Below, in pieces: positions 1 to 8,574 of a stretch of 27,042 bases of DNA. The translations under genes were made by a program, and so were the position numbers. The notes beneath the pieces were generated by a model that ran no database searches, was not told where the DNA came from, and saw only the letters and a list, made by a program, of their open reading frames with translations. The DNA is from Aestuariivita sp964402685 (GTDB taxonomy: Bacteria > Pseudomonadota > Alphaproteobacteria > Rhodobacterales > Rhodobacteraceae). How positions within the stretch are numbered: position 1 is the stretch's first letter; every line of letters starts with the position of its first letter. Location of the stretch: positions 1-27,042 of the forward strand of contig CAYODE010000030.1 in assembly GCA_964402685.1 (NCBI GenBank). Reading direction: 5' to 3'.

Positions 1-1
1 C

Positions 2-610
2 AATGCGGTGTCGATCCGAAAATTCTTTGAAAACACGGCGCAGGTTTCCACGACCGAGCATACGGATGAGGCGAGTGTCATTCAGACCCGCCACCGGATC
101 CCTGAAGACGCGCTGCGCGAAGACCAAATCCTTGTCTATCAGGTGCCGATCCCGGAGCCGCTGCGCTTTCTTGAGCCGCGTGAGACGGAGACGCGGAAAA
201 TGCATGCCTTGGAAGAATACGGGCTGATGCATGTGAAGCTTTATGAAGATATTGCGCGGCACGGGGCGATTTCGACCTCCTACGCCTATCCGGTGAAAGT
301 GGAAGGGCGCTATGTGATGGACCCGTCGCCCATCCCGAAATTCGACAACCCCAAGATGGAGATGGCAGCGATCCAACTTTTTGGCGCGGGACGTGAACAA
401 CGGATATATGCGATCCCACCTTACACACAGGTTGTCTCGCTCGATTTCGAAGATCATCCGTTTGACCCGTCCAAAGCCGATCATTGCTGTGCGCTGTGCG
501 GCGCCGAGGACAGCTATCTTGATGAGGTCATCGTCGATGACCAAGGCGGGCGGATGTTTGTTTGTTCCGACACCGATTATTGTGCCCGCCGACGGGAGCA
601 GGCCGCATGA
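2..610 (+). CDS. phnJ: PhnJ, C-P lyase catalytic subunit (5' truncated by the window edge)
   Basis: This is the radical-SAM type subunit of carbon-phosphorus lyase, which cleaves the C-P bond of 5-phosphoribosyl-1-phosphonate to release the alkane and the cyclic ribose phosphate. About 202 C-terminal residues are visible, against about 280 for the family, and the frame is open at base 2, so the N-terminus lies outside the window. The diagnostic cysteine cluster is present near the C-terminus as C-X2-C-X21-C-X5-C (CALC, then FVCSDTDYC). In characterised PhnJ these cysteines supply the Fe-S ligands and the catalytic thiyl cysteine. Upstream, motifs such as EYGLMHVKLYEDIARHG and YVMDPSPIPKFDNP are typical of PhnJ. 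The stop codon overlaps the start of the next gene (ATGA). The family call is firm and the order phnJ-x-phnK-phnL-phnN-phnM supports it. Confidence 0.97.
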   Translation, partial: NAVSIRKFFENTAQVSTTEHTDEASVIQTRHRIPEDALREDQILVYQVPIPEPLRFLEPRETETRKMHALEEYGLMHVKLYEDIARHGAISTSYAYPVKVEGRYVMDPSPIPKFDNPKMEMAAIQLFGAGREQRIYAIPPYTQVVSLDFEDHPFDPSKADHCCALCGAEDSYLDEVIVDDQGGRMFVCSDTDYCARRREQAA

Positions 611-948
611 TCAACCAGCTGCGCATTTATGAAGTCCCCAAATCGAACAGAGGGCCATTTCTGGACCGGTTTCGCGACCATGCTGCGCGGATCATGCGTG
701 AGCAATATGGGTTTCGGATTCAAGCGATGTGGACAAGCGAAACCGATGAAAAGTTGGAGTTCGTTTACCTTCTATCATGGGTCGATGTTGATGAAATGAC
801 CCGATGCTGGGCGGCTTTCATGGCAGATGAGGAATGGACCGCCATTAAGGCCAAGACCGCGGCAGAGCACGGTGATTTCGTCCTTGGCATCCGTGAGATG
901 GTTTTGAATGCGACTGAGTTTTCTGCGCCTATCGGAGATGCGTCATGA
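607..948 (+). CDS. NIPSNAP-family small protein inserted between phnJ and phnK
   Basis: This encodes a 113-residue protein. The start at 607 is chosen because its ATG overlaps the phnJ stop; a longer frame from 562 would run back into phnJ. The sequence matches the dimeric alpha/beta-barrel NIPSNAP pattern: an N-terminal LRIYEVP strand, a helix (FLDRFRDHAARIMREQYGF), a central W-T-E/V-Y-L-L-S-W strand pair, and a helix with ADEEWTAIKAKT. NIPSNAP proteins are small ferredoxin-like-fold proteins of largely unknown biochemical role, and some bacterial relatives of the fold are monooxygenases or ligand binders. Its 3' end overlaps phnK by 4 bp, so it is probably translated as part of the phn operon. 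A role in C-P lyase function is inferred only from position. No catalytic residue can be named. Confidence 0.85.
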   Translation: MINQLRIYEVPKSNRGPFLDRFRDHAARIMREQYGFRIQAMWTSETDEKLEFVYLLSWVDVDEMTRCWAAFMADEEWTAIKAKTAAEHGDFVLGIREMVLNATEFSAPIGDAS

Positions 949-1715
949 CCCCCCTTCTTTCAGTGCAAAACATCACCAAAACCTACGGGGGCCGGATCGG
1001 CTGCGCGGATGTAAGTTTTGACCTCTACCCTGGCGAAGTCATGGGCATCGTGGGCGAAAGCGGATCCGGGAAATCGACCCTCCTGAATTGTCTTGCCGGG
1101 CATCTCGAACCGGACGGCGGTCGTGTGATGTATGATATGCGCGGGCAGGGTCCTCGGGACACGCTGAGCTTGAACGAGCCAGAGCGGCGTATGTTGGGGC
1201 GCACCGACTGGGCCTTTGTGCATCAGAACCCACGTGACGGTTTGCGTATGGCGGTGAGCGCGGGCGGCAATGTCGGCGAGCGTTTGATGGCTGTGGGTGC
1301 GCGGCATTATGGGGACATCCGGGACTCCGCAACAGATTGGCTCGGCCGCGTTGAGATCACCGAAGATCGGATTGACGACCGTCCTTCGGCCTTTTCCGGC
1401 GGGATGCAGCAACGCCTGCAGATTGCGCGGAACCTGGTGACGGGCCCACGGCTGGTGTTCATGGACGAACCAACCGGCGGGTTGGATGTCAGCGTACAGG
1501 CACGGCTATTGGATCTGCTGCGTGGATTGGTGCGCGAGATGGGCTTGTCGGCAATCATCGTTACGCACGATCTGGCCGTGGTCCGGTTGTTGGCGCACCG
1601 GATCATGGTGATGAAGGGCGGGCATGTCGTTGAAGCAGGTCTGACCGATCAGGTGCTGGACGATCCGCAACATCCCTATTCACAACTACTTGTATCTTCG
1701 GTTTTGCAGGTGTGA
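945..1715 (+). CDS. phnK: PhnK, ABC-type ATPase of the C-P lyase system
   Basis: This 256-residue nucleotide-binding protein has the full set of ABC motifs: Walker A GESGSGKST (about residues 37-45), an ABC signature of the form FSGGMQQRLQIAR, Walker B LVFMDEPTGGLD and an H-loop IIVTHD. In E. coli PhnK binds the PhnGHIJ core complex through PhnJ and is not part of a membrane transporter. No membrane permease is adjacent, which agrees with that role. The C-terminal dipeptide-ABC-like tail (DDPQHPYSQLL) is usual for PhnK. The start overlaps the NIPSNAP gene by 4 bp. Length is normal for the family (about 252 in E. coli). Confidence 0.96.
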   Translation: MTPLLSVQNITKTYGGRIGCADVSFDLYPGEVMGIVGESGSGKSTLLNCLAGHLEPDGGRVMYDMRGQGPRDTLSLNEPERRMLGRTDWAFVHQNPRDGLRMAVSAGGNVGERLMAVGARHYGDIRDSATDWLGRVEITEDRIDDRPSAFSGGMQQRLQIARNLVTGPRLVFMDEPTGGLDVSVQARLLDLLRGLVREMGLSAIIVTHDLAVVRLLAHRIMVMKGGHVVEAGLTDQVLDDPQHPYSQLLVSSVLQV

Positions 1716-1748
1716 GAAATTTCGAATTTATACAAAGGGTTGACTGAT

Positions 1749-2432
1749 ATGATTGCGATTGAAGGACTGTCAAAGAGCTTTACCCTGCACAATCAGGGCG
1801 GCGCGCGGATCCAAGTGATGCAGGACGCCCGCTTGCATGTAGCGCCAGGCGAATGCGTGGCATTGACAGGGCAATCAGGCGCTGGGAAGTCCACGCTGAT
1901 GCGGATGATCTATGGCAACTACCTGGCAGATGGCGGATCCGTTCAGATCGGTGGCGTCGAAATCGTCGGGGCCGAGCCACGCGATATATTGGCGTTGCGA
2001 CGTGACACGCTGGGCTACGTCAGCCAGTTTCTGCGCGTGGTGCCACGTGTGCCAACATTGGACGTCGTGGCCGAACCGTTGTTGGCCGTTGGAACAGAGC
2101 GTGAAGCGGCTCTGGCACGGGCCCGTGATCTGTTGGCGCGGTTGCGGATACCCGAGACGCTTTGGGGACTGTCGCCCACGACGTTTTCTGGCGGCGAGCA
2201 ACAGCGCGTGAACATCGCGCGCGGTTTTGCACATACTTATCCTGCGATGCTGCTGGATGAGCCCACTGCCTCTCTGGATGTGACAAATCGGGAGACGGTG
2301 TTGCGCCTGATCGAAGAGGCGAAGGCGCGGGGCGCAGCAATAGTGGGCATTTTCCACGATGAAGCTGCCCGCGATCGGGTGGCCGATCGGGAGATTGATG
2401 TGACCCAGTTTACTCCGGGGCTTGCCGCATGA
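1749..2432 (+). CDS. phnL: PhnL, ABC-type ATPase of the C-P lyase system
   Basis: This encodes a 227-residue ABC ATPase. Walker A GQSGAGKST, signature FSGGEQQRVNIARG, Walker B AMLLDEPTASLD and an FHDE H-loop are all visible. PhnL acts with PhnG, PhnH and PhnI in coupling the phosphonate to the ribose of ATP in E. coli. I chose the ATG at 1749 rather than the TTG at 1740, because AAAGGG at 1734-1739 sits 9 bp before the ATG and directly against the TTG. A 33-bp spacer separates it from phnK, the largest gap inside this operon. The 3' end overlaps phnN by 4 bp. Confidence 0.96.
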   Translation: MIAIEGLSKSFTLHNQGGARIQVMQDARLHVAPGECVALTGQSGAGKSTLMRMIYGNYLADGGSVQIGGVEIVGAEPRDILALRRDTLGYVSQFLRVVPRVPTLDVVAEPLLAVGTEREAALARARDLLARLRIPETLWGLSPTTFSGGEQQRVNIARGFAHTYPAMLLDEPTASLDVTNRETVLRLIEEAKARGAAIVGIFHDEAARDRVADREIDVTQFTPGLAA

Positions 2433-2974
2433 AACACGGGCGCCTCTTTGCCGTCGTTGGCGCGTCAGGCGTGGGCAAAGACACGATTATAGCTGCGTTG
2501 GCCAAGGCTCGGCCTGAGCTGCACTGGGTCCGCCGGGCAATTACCCGACCCTCTCATGAAGGAGACGAACCGTTTGAGCCGGTGAGCTTGGCGGAATTTC
2601 AATCACGGTTAGACGCCGGTGCGTTCGCCTTGCATTGGACGGCCCATGGATTGAGCTATGGCGTTCCGAACTCAGTACGTGATGTTTTGGTTGAGGGGCG
2701 GGACGCGATGGTGAACCTGTCGCGCGGTATGCTGGTAGAGGCTGCCGGAGTTTTTCCAGACATGCATGTCCTAAACATCACGGTAAGTGACGACGTGCGG
2801 GCGGAACGACTGGCCGCCCGGGGCAGAGAAACCGCCGCGGACATCGCGCAGCGTTTGTCGCGGGTGGTGCCAGATTTTGCGCCAATGCTGAAGGTCACGG
2901 ACATTGATAACTCGGCATCGCTAGAGCGAAGCGTTGCAGCTTGTTTACAGATCATGGACCGTCAGACGGCCTGA
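2429..2974 (+). CDS. phnN: PhnN, ribose 1,5-bisphosphokinase
   Basis: PhnN phosphorylates ribose 1,5-bisphosphate to PRPP, recycling the ribose product of the C-P lyase pathway. The 181-residue protein is the expected length (185 in E. coli) and has a guanylate-kinase-like fold. The P-loop GASGVGKDT is near the N-terminus, followed by WVRRAITRPSHEGDEPFEPV, which corresponds to the phosphate-acceptor region of the family. The start ATG overlaps the phnL stop. The C-terminus ends 23 bp before the GTG chosen for phnM. Confidence 0.94.
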   Translation: MKHGRLFAVVGASGVGKDTIIAALAKARPELHWVRRAITRPSHEGDEPFEPVSLAEFQSRLDAGAFALHWTAHGLSYGVPNSVRDVLVEGRDAMVNLSRGMLVEAAGVFPDMHVLNITVSDDVRAERLAARGRETAADIAQRLSRVVPDFAPMLKVTDIDNSASLERSVAACLQIMDRQTA

Positions 2975-2997
2975 TCTTTCAAAGAAGGAATAGACCC

Positions 2998-4137
2998 GTG
3001 CAAGACATGGTACTGACAAACGCGCGTTTGGTTCTGAAAGACGACGTCATCGAAGGCACGATGACTGTTTCTGATGGTCGTGTTGAGGATATCTCATCCG
3101 GACAGAGTACCGTGCCAGGCGCAGTAGACTGTGAAGGCGATCTGATCATTCCCGGGCTGATCGAGTTGCACACTGACAATCTGGAACGGCATATTCAGCC
3201 ACGCCCGCGCGTGGACTGGCCGCATGGGCCAGCCATCCTCGCGCATGACGGGGAATTGGCCAGCGTTGGCATCACCACGGTTTTTGATGCGATGCGTGTG
3301 GGGTCGATTCCAAATGGCAAAGGGCGATATTTGAAATACGCCCGTCCGTTGGCAAGCGAATTGATGGAGATGCGAGAGGCCGGTGCCTTGAGGATCTCAC
3401 ACTACCTGCATCTGCGTGCAGAGGTTTGTTCCGAGACGTTGGAAGAAGAGCTTGCCGAGTTCACACCCGAAGATCGGGTTGGATTGGTGAGCCTGATGGA
3501 TCACACGCCGGGACAAAGACAGTTCCGGGATATCTCAAAACTAAAGCTTTATGTGCAGGGCAAAAATAATATGACCGATGCGGAGTTCGACGAACATGTC
3601 GAAAACCTTCGCACGTTGCGGGACCGTCACGGGGATCGGCATGAAGAAGTTGCGGTATCAGAGGCGGGACGTTTGGGGGCCATTCTGGCCAGCCATGATG
3701 ACACCACACAAGAGCAGGTGGCGGTATCCGCGTCTCATGGCATCCGCCTAGCTGAGTTTCCGACAACCGAAGAAGCAGCCGCAGCCTGTCACGCACATGG
3801 GATCGCCGTGACGATGGGGGCGCCAAACCTGATCCGTGGCGGGTCCCATTCCGGCAACGTTGCCGCAGCGGATCTTGCTGAAGCCGGTCTTTTGGACATT
3901 CTGTCGTCGGACTACGTTCCATCGGCTCTGCTCACAGGGGCGTTTTTGCTCGCTGATCTGTGGGGTGATCTGCCCCGCGGCGTTGCCACCGTTACAGGCG
4001 CACCAGCGCAGGCTTCTGGACTGACGGATCGCGGTGAGATTGCCGTGGGCCGCCATGCCGATCTGGTGCGGGTTGCGCGCGTCGGCCAGGTGCCGGTGGT
4101 ACGGTCCGTGTGGTGCCACGGGCGGCGGGTTGCCTAA
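2998..4137 (+). CDS. phnM: PhnM, RPnTP hydrolase (amidohydrolase family)
   Basis: PhnM removes pyrophosphate from alpha-D-ribose 1-methylphosphonate 5-triphosphate, giving the substrate of PhnJ. The metal-binding signature IPGLIELHTDNLERH is near residue 50, and the PhnM-specific stretches LMDHTPGQRQF and LSSDYVPSALL follow. The GTG at 2998 gives 379 residues, essentially the E. coli length (378). It is preceded by AAGAAGGA (about 2982-2989) at normal spacing, so the longer in-frame extension from 2941, which overlaps phnN, is rejected. The ATG at 3007 is a less likely alternative. This is the last recognisable phn gene; no phnP or phnO follows. Confidence 0.95.
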   Translation: MQDMVLTNARLVLKDDVIEGTMTVSDGRVEDISSGQSTVPGAVDCEGDLIIPGLIELHTDNLERHIQPRPRVDWPHGPAILAHDGELASVGITTVFDAMRVGSIPNGKGRYLKYARPLASELMEMREAGALRISHYLHLRAEVCSETLEEELAEFTPEDRVGLVSLMDHTPGQRQFRDISKLKLYVQGKNNMTDAEFDEHVENLRTLRDRHGDRHEEVAVSEAGRLGAILASHDDTTQEQVAVSASHGIRLAEFPTTEEAAAACHAHGIAVTMGAPNLIRGGSHSGNVAAADLAEAGLLDILSSDYVPSALLTGAFLLADLWGDLPRGVATVTGAPAQASGLTDRGEIAVGRHADLVRVARVGQVPVVRSVWCHGRRVA

Positions 4138-4204
4138 CTCTGCGACCGGAAGTCCGCGCGTAGTGATTGGAGTCACTCCCCCGTGACGCTGCGACCTTTG
4201 GTCA

Positions 4205-5074
4205 ATGGCGGTGGTCGTTGGGCGCTTGCCCTCTACTTCGCCTGAAATGGAGTTTGATCCCGCCTTATTTCGACGATTCTGGCAGCTCATTGCTGGCTTG
4301 TTTCGCCCACCTCCTGGGTGGCGACGTATCTTGCTTGCATGGAGTTATGGGATCGTCTGCCACACCATCTTTGCGGCCGCTGTTTTTGCAATGATCTGGG
4401 CGATGTTTTTCGGTATGAGCGAGAGCTTTGGTCGCGTGCCAGAGCCCTTGTCGTATATCGCTAACACGGCGCTGGTCCTGCAGTTTCCTGTCGTACACTC
4501 GCTTCTGCTGTCGTCGCGCGGGCAGAAGGCGTTGAACTGGTTCGCGCCGCAACGCCATGCCCGTACTTTGGGCACGACGACATTCGCGATCATCGCCTCG
4601 CTACAGCTTCTGGCTCTTTTCGCCTTGTGGACGCCCAGCGGTGTGGTGTGGTGGCGTGCGGAGGGCGCGGCCTTTGTTGGTTTGTGCGTGGCCTATGGGC
4701 TGAGTTGGTTCTTGCTGATGAAGGCAAGCTACGATGCAGGTGCCGAAGTGCAATCAGGCGCGTTGGGTTGGATGTCACTGGCTCAGAAGATCGCCCCACA
4801 GTTTCCAGACATGCCGACAACCGGATTGTTCCGGATCATTCGACAGCCGATCTACATGGCGTTCGCGCTCACGCTTTGGACAGTGCCGGTGTGGACACCA
4901 GACCAGTTGGCCTTGGCGCTGGTTCTGACAGCATATTGCTTGTTGGCCCCGCGTTTGAAAGAACGCCGTTTTCAAAAGCGTTTTGGCGCGGAATTCGACA
5001 TGTATCGCGCGCGGGTCCCCTACGCCGTGCCGCGTCTTTGGCCAAGCGGTGGACCGATGGAACAAGAAAGGTAA
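4205..5074 (+). CDS. Membrane methyltransferase, MddA/NnrU/ICMT-like
   Basis: This is an integral membrane protein of up to 289 residues with about six hydrophobic segments. The C-terminal third carries the pattern of the isoprenylcysteine methyltransferase/NnrU/MddA group: LFRIIRQPIYMAFAL, then a membrane hairpin, then KERRFQKRFGAEFDMYRARVP. The layout (an HS motif after the second segment, GVVW before the fourth) most resembles methanethiol S-methyltransferase MddA, which makes dimethyl sulfide. This likeness is recalled from the family, not computed. The family's usual RHP is RQP here, a change at a residue thought to contact SAM. The start is uncertain: ATG 4205 and ATG 4247 are both in frame and neither has a clear Shine-Dalgarno. 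It lies 67 bp after phnM, so co-transcription with the phn genes is possible. Confidence 0.72.
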   Translation: MAVVVGRLPSTSPEMEFDPALFRRFWQLIAGLFRPPPGWRRILLAWSYGIVCHTIFAAAVFAMIWAMFFGMSESFGRVPEPLSYIANTALVLQFPVVHSLLLSSRGQKALNWFAPQRHARTLGTTTFAIIASLQLLALFALWTPSGVVWWRAEGAAFVGLCVAYGLSWFLLMKASYDAGAEVQSGALGWMSLAQKIAPQFPDMPTTGLFRIIRQPIYMAFALTLWTVPVWTPDQLALALVLTAYCLLAPRLKERRFQKRFGAEFDMYRARVPYAVPRLWPSGGPMEQER

Positions 5075-5083
5075 GGATGCACG

Positions 5084-5479
5084 ATGTATGAAGTTCTGCT
5101 ATTGGTCACAGCGCTGCTGTTTGGGGGTATGGTGCTCTATTCCTTTGGATTTGCGGCCTTCGTCTTCTCGGCGCTACCAGCCGAAACAGCGGGGCCGTTG
5201 ATCCGCAAAGCGTTTCCACATTTCTATCTGTTTTGTTTGGGAACCGCCGCGCTGGGCGCCATAATTGCCTTGCTGGTTGATCCGTTGTCCGGTGGGGTCC
5301 TGGCAGCCATTGCCCTGACAACCGTTCCTGCACGTCAGATGCTGATGCCTGCCATTAACGCTGCGACAGACAGCGGGAACAGAGCGCGGTTCAAGGCGTT
5401 GCACGGTGCCTCGGTGGTTTTGACACTGCTGCACATCGTGGCCGCCGCTTACGTGATTGTGCGCCTCGCGTCGGTATGA
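5084..5479 (+). CDS. DUF4149/TMEM205-like small membrane protein
   Basis: This 131-residue protein has four predicted membrane segments, around residues 5-30, 48-66, 70-85 and 110-128. The motif RQMLMPAINAATDSG followed by RFKALHGASV matches the DUF4149 (TMEM205-like) signature of P-x-I-N-A and an L-H before the last helix. The function of this family in bacteria is not known to me. TAAGGA at 5072-5077 is the likely ribosome binding site and contains the stop codon of the upstream methyltransferase gene, so the two are probably translated from one mRNA. Confidence 0.75.
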   Translation: MYEVLLLVTALLFGGMVLYSFGFAAFVFSALPAETAGPLIRKAFPHFYLFCLGTAALGAIIALLVDPLSGGVLAAIALTTVPARQMLMPAINAATDSGNRARFKALHGASVVLTLLHIVAAAYVIVRLASV

Positions 5480-5521
5480 TCTGAACAAGGCGTCAACTGG
5501 CATTGAAAAGAGGCGAGTGTC

Positions 5522-6178
5522 TTGCTGTTGGATGTCAAAAACCTGACCAAGTCTTATCCGGGAGCCGATGGGCAAGTTCCGGTTTTGCAGGGTGTAGATT
5601 TGACCTTGGACGCTGGTGAAACCCTTGCGCTAACAGGGGAATCCGGATCGGGTAAAAGCACGCTGCTGCATTTGGTGGGCGGATTGGACGCCGCCGACGC
5701 GGGCAGTATTCGTATTGAGGGCCGAGAGATCGCGGATCTTGATGATCAGGGTCGGGCCGAACTGCGCCGCCGTGATGTGGGTGTGATCTTTCAGCAGTTC
5801 AACTTGATCCCTTCGCTGGACGTGGCTGCAAATATTGGCTTTCAGGCACGTCTATCCGGGGATCTGGATATGTCCCGTCTCAACACTTTGGCGGAAGCGC
5901 TGGGCCTGACCGCGCATTTGAGAAAATACCCCGAAAACCTGTCTGGCGGCCAGCAGCAGCGCGTAGCGATTGCGCGTACGTTGATGACGCGGCCCAAGCT
6001 TGTTCTGGCGGACGAACCCACGGGCAATCTGGACGAGGATACGGCAGACGAGGTGTTGGGCCAGATGCTGGAGCTGGTGGCACAAACGGGCGCTGCATTG
6101 ATGGTCGTGACCCATTCGCCCAATGTAGCCGCGCGGATGGGACGCCAGCTGAACCTAAGCCACGGGCGCTTGGCATGA
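5522..6178 (+). CDS. ABC transporter ATP-binding protein, LolD/MacB/AttE-like
   Basis: This 218-residue ATPase has Walker A GESGSGKST (residues 39-47), a Q-loop in IFQQFNLIPSLD, signature LSGGQQQRVAIARTL, Walker B LVLADEPTGNLD and a THS switch histidine. The NLIP and TGNLD wording is characteristic of the LolD/MacB/FtsE branch, which drives mechanotransmission permeases and not classical import. The start is a TTG: AAAAGAGG at 5507-5513 lies 8 bp upstream, and no in-frame ATG or GTG would retain the first beta strand. The stop overlaps the permease start (ATGA), which pairs the two as one transporter. Confidence 0.92.
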   Translation: MLLDVKNLTKSYPGADGQVPVLQGVDLTLDAGETLALTGESGSGKSTLLHLVGGLDAADAGSIRIEGREIADLDDQGRAELRRRDVGVIFQQFNLIPSLDVAANIGFQARLSGDLDMSRLNTLAEALGLTAHLRKYPENLSGGQQQRVAIARTLMTRPKLVLADEPTGNLDEDTADEVLGQMLELVAQTGAALMVVTHSPNVAARMGRQLNLSHGRLA

Positions 6179-8574
6179 CCGCAGCTGGCTTCGCAGCGCT
6201 GTGGTCGCATTGGCGTCGCAATCCGCTGCAGCTCTTCACGCTTGTGGCAGGGCTGGCTTTAGCGACGGCTTTGTGGTCGGGCGTTCAGGCGATCAATTCC
6301 GAAGCGCGCGCCAGCTATGACGCCGCCGCAGACACCTTGGGCGAAGGGCGGTTTGACCATCTGCTGCCCCGGATCGGTGAGACGGTCGCGCAAAGCCGCT
6401 ATATCGATCTGCGTCTGGCGGGCTGGCAGGTCTCTCCGGTGCTTGAGGGGAGGCTGTTTTTGGACGGCGGTTCTGTCCGGGTTCTGGGGCTGGATCCACT
6501 CACCACCCCTGGCCAATTATCTCCCGTCCAAGTGCAAGCCGGGGCTGGGCTGGTGTCTTTTGTCACGGAAGGCGGGCTCTTTGCGAATGCCGAGACGGCG
6601 GCGCGGCTTGCGGACCAGGTCGAGATCGGTGTGGTGGTTGATCCGAGTGTCGCACCGGGGATCGCTGTTACCGATATCGGGACGGCGCAGACCTTATTGC
6701 GGCAGCCAGAGCGCCTGAGCCGCATGATTGTTTCCACGCTGCAACCATTGGGCTTGGCACCATTGGACCAACTGGCGCCAGATCTGGTGCGCAGGCCCGC
6801 GCAAGAGGTCAGCGATGTCAGCCGTCTGACCGACAGTTTTCATCTGAACCTGACGGCCTTTGGGTTCTTGAGCTTTGCCGTCGGCATTTTCATCGTGCAT
6901 GGCGCGATTGGTCTGGCGTTTGAGCAGCGACGCGGCATGGTGCGCACCTTGCGCGCCCTTGGGATGCCGTTGCGCAAGCTGGTTTGGCTGATGGTGGTGG
7001 AGCTCCTGGTGCTGGCCTTTATTGCAGGCACCATAGGCGTGGTCTTGGGCTATCTGATCGCCGCCGTCCTGTTGCCAGACGTGGCCGCCACTCTGCGTGG
7101 ATTGTATGGGGCGGATGTCGCCGGCTCCATCCAACTACGTCCGGTTTGGTGGGCGTCCGGATATGCCATTGCGTTGATCGGGACAGCGGCTGCAAGCGCC
7201 GGAGCGCTCTGGCAGATCGCGCGGATGCCGCTTTTGGCCAGTGCCCGTCCGCGTGCCTGGGTGATGGCGTCCGGGCAGGGTGCTGTACGTTTGGGTCTGG
7301 TTGCAGGAACCCTTCTGATGGCTGCTGCTGGCTTGGCCATGCTAGGAAGCGGATTGGTCGCAGGTTTCGCGTTGCTGGCCTGCCTGCTGACGGGGGCGGC
7401 TTTGGCGTTGCCGCTGCTGATGCGGGCGGTTCTGCGTAAAGCGGAAACACAGGCGAAGTCCGTGACCTGGCAGTGGTTCTGGGCTGACACGCGCCAGCAA
7501 TTGCCGAGCCTGAATTTGGCGCTGATGGCGCTTTTGCTTGCGATTGCAGCAAACATCGGGGTGTTGACGATGGTGTCGAGTTTTCGTCTGACCTTCATTG
7601 GGTTTCTGGACCAGCGGCTGGCGCCCGAGTTGTTTGTCAGTGTGGAGAACGCCCAGCAAAGCGCTGAATTGGAGACCTTTCTTGAAGGGCGTGTCCGCGA
7701 GGTCCTGCCGGTGAATTCGGTCGAGACGCGGATTGCAGGATTACCGACGGAACTTTTCGGCGCACGGGTTGGTCCCACGTATCGCGAAAACTGGCAGTTT
7801 CTGGCCTCTCGCGGGGACGTGTGGACGCAAGTGGCGGCTGGAGAGGCCGTCGTCATTAATGAGCAATTGGCGCGTCGTGCGGGTCTCTGGGTTGGCGACA
7901 GCGTGGCTGTTGGGCCGGAACTGGTGATGCCGATCGTCGGGATCGTGGCGGATTACGGGAACCCGATCGGCCAGGCGGTCATCGCGGAGCCTGTGTTTTC
8001 AGAGCTTTTCCCGGAAGAAATCGCAACGCGTTTTGGGGTGCGCAGCGATGATCCCGAAGCACTACGGCAGGCCCTTATTGATGAGTTTGGCATGCCCGAG
8101 GGAAACATGATCAATCAGGCGCAGATCAAGGCGTTCTCCATGGACGTGTTTGAACGAACGTTTACTGTGACAGGGGCGTTGAACGTTTTGACCCTGGCAG
8201 TTGCGGGTTTTGCGATCCTCATGAGCTTGCTGACGCTTGCAGCGCTGCGGGTGCCACAACTGGCGCCGGTTTGGGCCCTGGGATTGACCCGCGCGGCTTT
8301 GGGTAGGCTTGAGTTGGTGCGGGCGGTGAGCCTTGCGGTTCTAACCACATTGTTGGCCCTGCCGCTGGGGTTAGCTTTGGCGTGGGTATTGTTGGCAATC
8401 GTGAATGTGGAAGCCTTTGGATGGGAACTGCCGATGTTCCTTTTCCCGGTCGATTACGCGCGGTTGGGTGGGTTCGCCTTGGTCGCCGCGGCGCTAGCCG
8501 CGCTGTGGCCAGCGATCCGTTTGGCACGAACACCGACCGGGGATTTGCTGAAGGTGTTTGCCAATGAACGTTAG
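6175..8574 (+). CDS. Large FtsX-type ABC permease (AttF/G-like)
   Basis: This 799-residue membrane protein has one N-terminal anchor (about residues 18-40), a long periplasmic domain to about residue 225, and then FtsX-like helix groups. I count about ten membrane segments in two FtsX-type sets, one near 230-350 and the other near 660-790, with a second extracytoplasmic domain between about 480 and 650. The cytoplasmic motif RRGMVRTLRALGMP after the second helix is the usual FtsX coupling element. With the upstream LolD-like ATPase and the downstream secreted AttH-like protein it forms a familiar three-gene set. Substrate is unknown; export or extraction of a lipid or lipoprotein is the family-based guess. 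Confidence 0.9.
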   Translation: MTAAGFAALWSHWRRNPLQLFTLVAGLALATALWSGVQAINSEARASYDAAADTLGEGRFDHLLPRIGETVAQSRYIDLRLAGWQVSPVLEGRLFLDGGSVRVLGLDPLTTPGQLSPVQVQAGAGLVSFVTEGGLFANAETAARLADQVEIGVVVDPSVAPGIAVTDIGTAQTLLRQPERLSRMIVSTLQPLGLAPLDQLAPDLVRRPAQEVSDVSRLTDSFHLNLTAFGFLSFAVGIFIVHGAIGLAFEQRRGMVRTLRALGMPLRKLVWLMVVELLVLAFIAGTIGVVLGYLIAAVLLPDVAATLRGLYGADVAGSIQLRPVWWASGYAIALIGTAAASAGALWQIARMPLLASARPRAWVMASGQGAVRLGLVAGTLLMAAAGLAMLGSGLVAGFALLACLLTGAALALPLLMRAVLRKAETQAKSVTWQWFWADTRQQLPSLNLALMALLLAIAANIGVLTMVSSFRLTFIGFLDQRLAPELFVSVENAQQSAELETFLEGRVREVLPVNSVETRIAGLPTELFGARVGPTYRENWQFLASRGDVWTQVAAGEAVVINEQLARRAGLWVGDSVAVGPELVMPIVGIVADYGNPIGQAVIAEPVFSELFPEEIATRFGVRSDDPEALRQALIDEFGMPEGNMINQAQIKAFSMDVFERTFTVTGALNVLTLAVAGFAILMSLLTLAALRVPQLAPVWALGLTRAALGRLELVRAVSLAVLTTLLALPLGLALAWVLLAIVNVEAFGWELPMFLFPVDYARLGGFALVAAALAALWPAIRLARTPTGDLLKVFANER

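Noticed and set aside
2941..2997. N-terminal extension of phnM overlapping phnN
   Set aside because: The extension contains its ribosome binding site (AAGAAGGA) and would lengthen PhnM beyond the usual 378-379 residues.
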